8,464 bases of DNA, taken from JBEVNX01 sp040507895 (GTDB lineage Bacteria > Desulfobacterota > Binatia > JACPRU01). A program made the position numbers and the translations under genes. Position 1 is the first letter of the stretch, and each line of letters starts with the position of its first letter. Location: assembly GCA_040507895.1 (NCBI GenBank), contig JBEVNX010000089.1, positions 1-8,464 on the forward strand, in the 5' to 3' direction. Positions 7,554 through 8,464 of the stretch are shown in pieces. The notes below the pieces were generated by a model, which was given only the letters and a program-made list of their open reading frames with translations, was not told the DNA's origin and made no database searches.

Positions 7554-8390
7554 ACCCGCTCGAAGATCTCCGGGCGGCGGGCGAACTTGTCGAGCCCGTC
7601 CGTCGAGAAGCGCTGCCGCTCGAGTTCGCCGATGAACACGTAGTGGACCTTGTAGCGCGCGAGGAGCGGGCCCGCCCGCCGGAAGTCCGCGTCGCCGTAG
7701 ATCGCTTCGATGTCTCGACTCCGTTGCCCGATCCGCGGATCGGTGCCGCGCCACACGCCTTCGTGATTGGCCCAGCCGAGCAGCGTCGGCAGCCCCGTGT
7801 TCGAAGACACTCGGGCGAAATAGGAGTAGGCATCGCCCGATGCCTCGAGCACGACCGGCGTCCCCCGTACTTGGGTCGCGAGCCAGCGAATCGCCCCGGC
7901 ATCGCTCGGGTGATCCTGCTCGAGGTAGGCCGTTCCGTCGAGCGAAAGCGCCGTGCGGCCGAGGAGGCGGAGCCCGATCACCCCCATCGGATAGCAGAGC
8001 GATGCCGTGGCCCCCGCCCACAAGACCGCCAACGTCGCGGCGCGCGCTACACGTCCGGCACGCGCCAGAAGCGTGCTGGAGAGGGCCGCAAACGCCAGCG
8101 CGAGGAGCAACCACGCCTGGAAGTAGAGCTTGAAGACGGTGTTCATGCGCTGGAACGCGGCCCCGTACGAGTCGCGCAGGTAGACGAGCTCGCAGGCGCC
8201 GAGGGCGACCGCGGCGGTCGCAGCCAAGACGATCGCGATCGAAGTCGTCTGGCTACGGCCGGGCGCGAGCAGACAGAGCAGCGCGGCGATCACCACGGCG
8301 GCGGCGAGGATCAGCACTGCGCTCTGCGTGGCGACATAGAGCGCGATCGTGGTGAAGACCGCGCAGGCGACGACGAGATCGCGCATCGGC
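7496..8390 (-). CDS. DUF2298 (Chlor_Arch_YYY) membrane protein, C-terminal part, 5' end lost
   Basis: The minus-strand frame ends at TGA 7498-7496 and aligns by eye with residues about 1040-1310 of the giant protein. Shared landmarks are RMNTVFKLYFQAWLLL (RMNTIFK in the giant), RGTPVVLEASGDAYS, the VSSNTGLPTLLGW run, and the VHYVFIGELERQRF strand. It also has GWANHEGVWRG, close to the HE..WR form I recall for DUF2298 proteins. The N-terminal half, which should contain the YYY motif, is absent. A plausible internal Met codon lies at 8386, just inside a 17-G run, and the frame beyond it (to a TTG at 8461) reads as a proline stretch that does not look like a membrane helix. I therefore treat the gene as 5'-truncated at the assembly edge. 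It should be an inner-membrane, extracytoplasmic-facing probable sugar transferase. It lacks NHL repeats and converges on the giant gene with a 58-base 3' overlap. Confidence 0.8.
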
Positions 8391-8407
8391 GGGGGGGGGG
8401 GGGGGGG
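8391..8407. repeat. 17-base poly-G homopolymer, likely assembly or sequencing artefact
   Basis: Seventeen consecutive G residues end a coherent DUF2298 reading frame. The remaining 57 bases to the window end are G/C blocks, including a near-perfect inverted repeat (GGTGGGGCCCCCACC at 8416-8430) and another seven-G run at 8440-8446. On the coding strand the tract reads as consecutive prolines where the paralogue has membrane or loop sequence. Long terminal G runs are a common signature of two-colour Illumina chemistry, so sequence from 8391 onward should not be trusted. Confidence 0.75.
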
Positions 8408-8464
8408 CGGCCCGAGGTGGGGCCCCCACCCCGCGACCGGGGGGGCCCACCAGCGACCCAAAGA

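Noticed and set aside
8391..8407. Poly-G tract as a phase-variation switch in a surface-glycosylation gene
   Set aside because: Homopolymer G tracts do switch glycan genes in some bacteria, but here the run sits at the window's ragged end beside other G/C blocks and interrupts the expected homologous sequence, so an artefact is more likely.

Overview
This window is a GC-rich bacterial cell-surface glycan or protein-glycosylation locus. Five protein-coding genes occupy almost all of it, and no RNA genes, CRISPR arrays or mobile elements were seen. The lineage cannot be fixed from the sequence. The GC bias, GTG starts and DUF2298/YYY-type membrane proteins fit environmental phyla such as Chloroflexota, Myxococcota or candidate deltaproteobacterial-type groups, but this is only a guess. 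The right end looks like a ragged assembly end, with a 17-G run followed by low-complexity sequence.

Layout. The left edge (1-362, minus strand) holds the first 120 codons of a polytopic membrane protein that resembles a GT-C (family 39-like) glycosyltransferase and runs off the window. A divergent spacer (363-577) follows. A plus-strand operon then fills 578-7553: an extended short-chain dehydrogenase/reductase of the CDP-paratose 2-epimerase (CDP-tyvelose epimerase) type; a GT4 glycosyltransferase that starts at a GTG overlapping the epimerase stop by 4 bases; and, 8 bases after the GT4 stop, a very large membrane protein of 1594 residues. That protein joins three modules: a family 39-like GT-C unit, a DUF2298 (Chlor_Arch_YYY) unit, and a C-terminal run of six NHL repeats. 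On the minus strand, a second DUF2298 protein (7496 to about 8390) converges on it. The two 3' ends overlap by 58 bases, and the second gene is cut off at its 5' side by the poly-G end.

How they may work together (inference). The epimerase would shape a nucleotide-activated deoxysugar. The cytoplasmic GT4 would add a sugar to a lipid-linked or other acceptor. The membrane GT-C/DUF2298 proteins would move sugars from polyprenyl-phosphate donors onto an acceptor outside the membrane, with the NHL propeller as an extracytoplasmic recognition domain. No genes for making the nucleotide sugar, for a polyprenyl-phosphate sugar synthase, or for export are inside the window.

The most noteworthy item is the giant GT-C/DUF2298/NHL fusion next to a convergent stand-alone DUF2298 paralogue. 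The two copies differ at a motif (GW..HE..WR) that I recall as conserved in the family.
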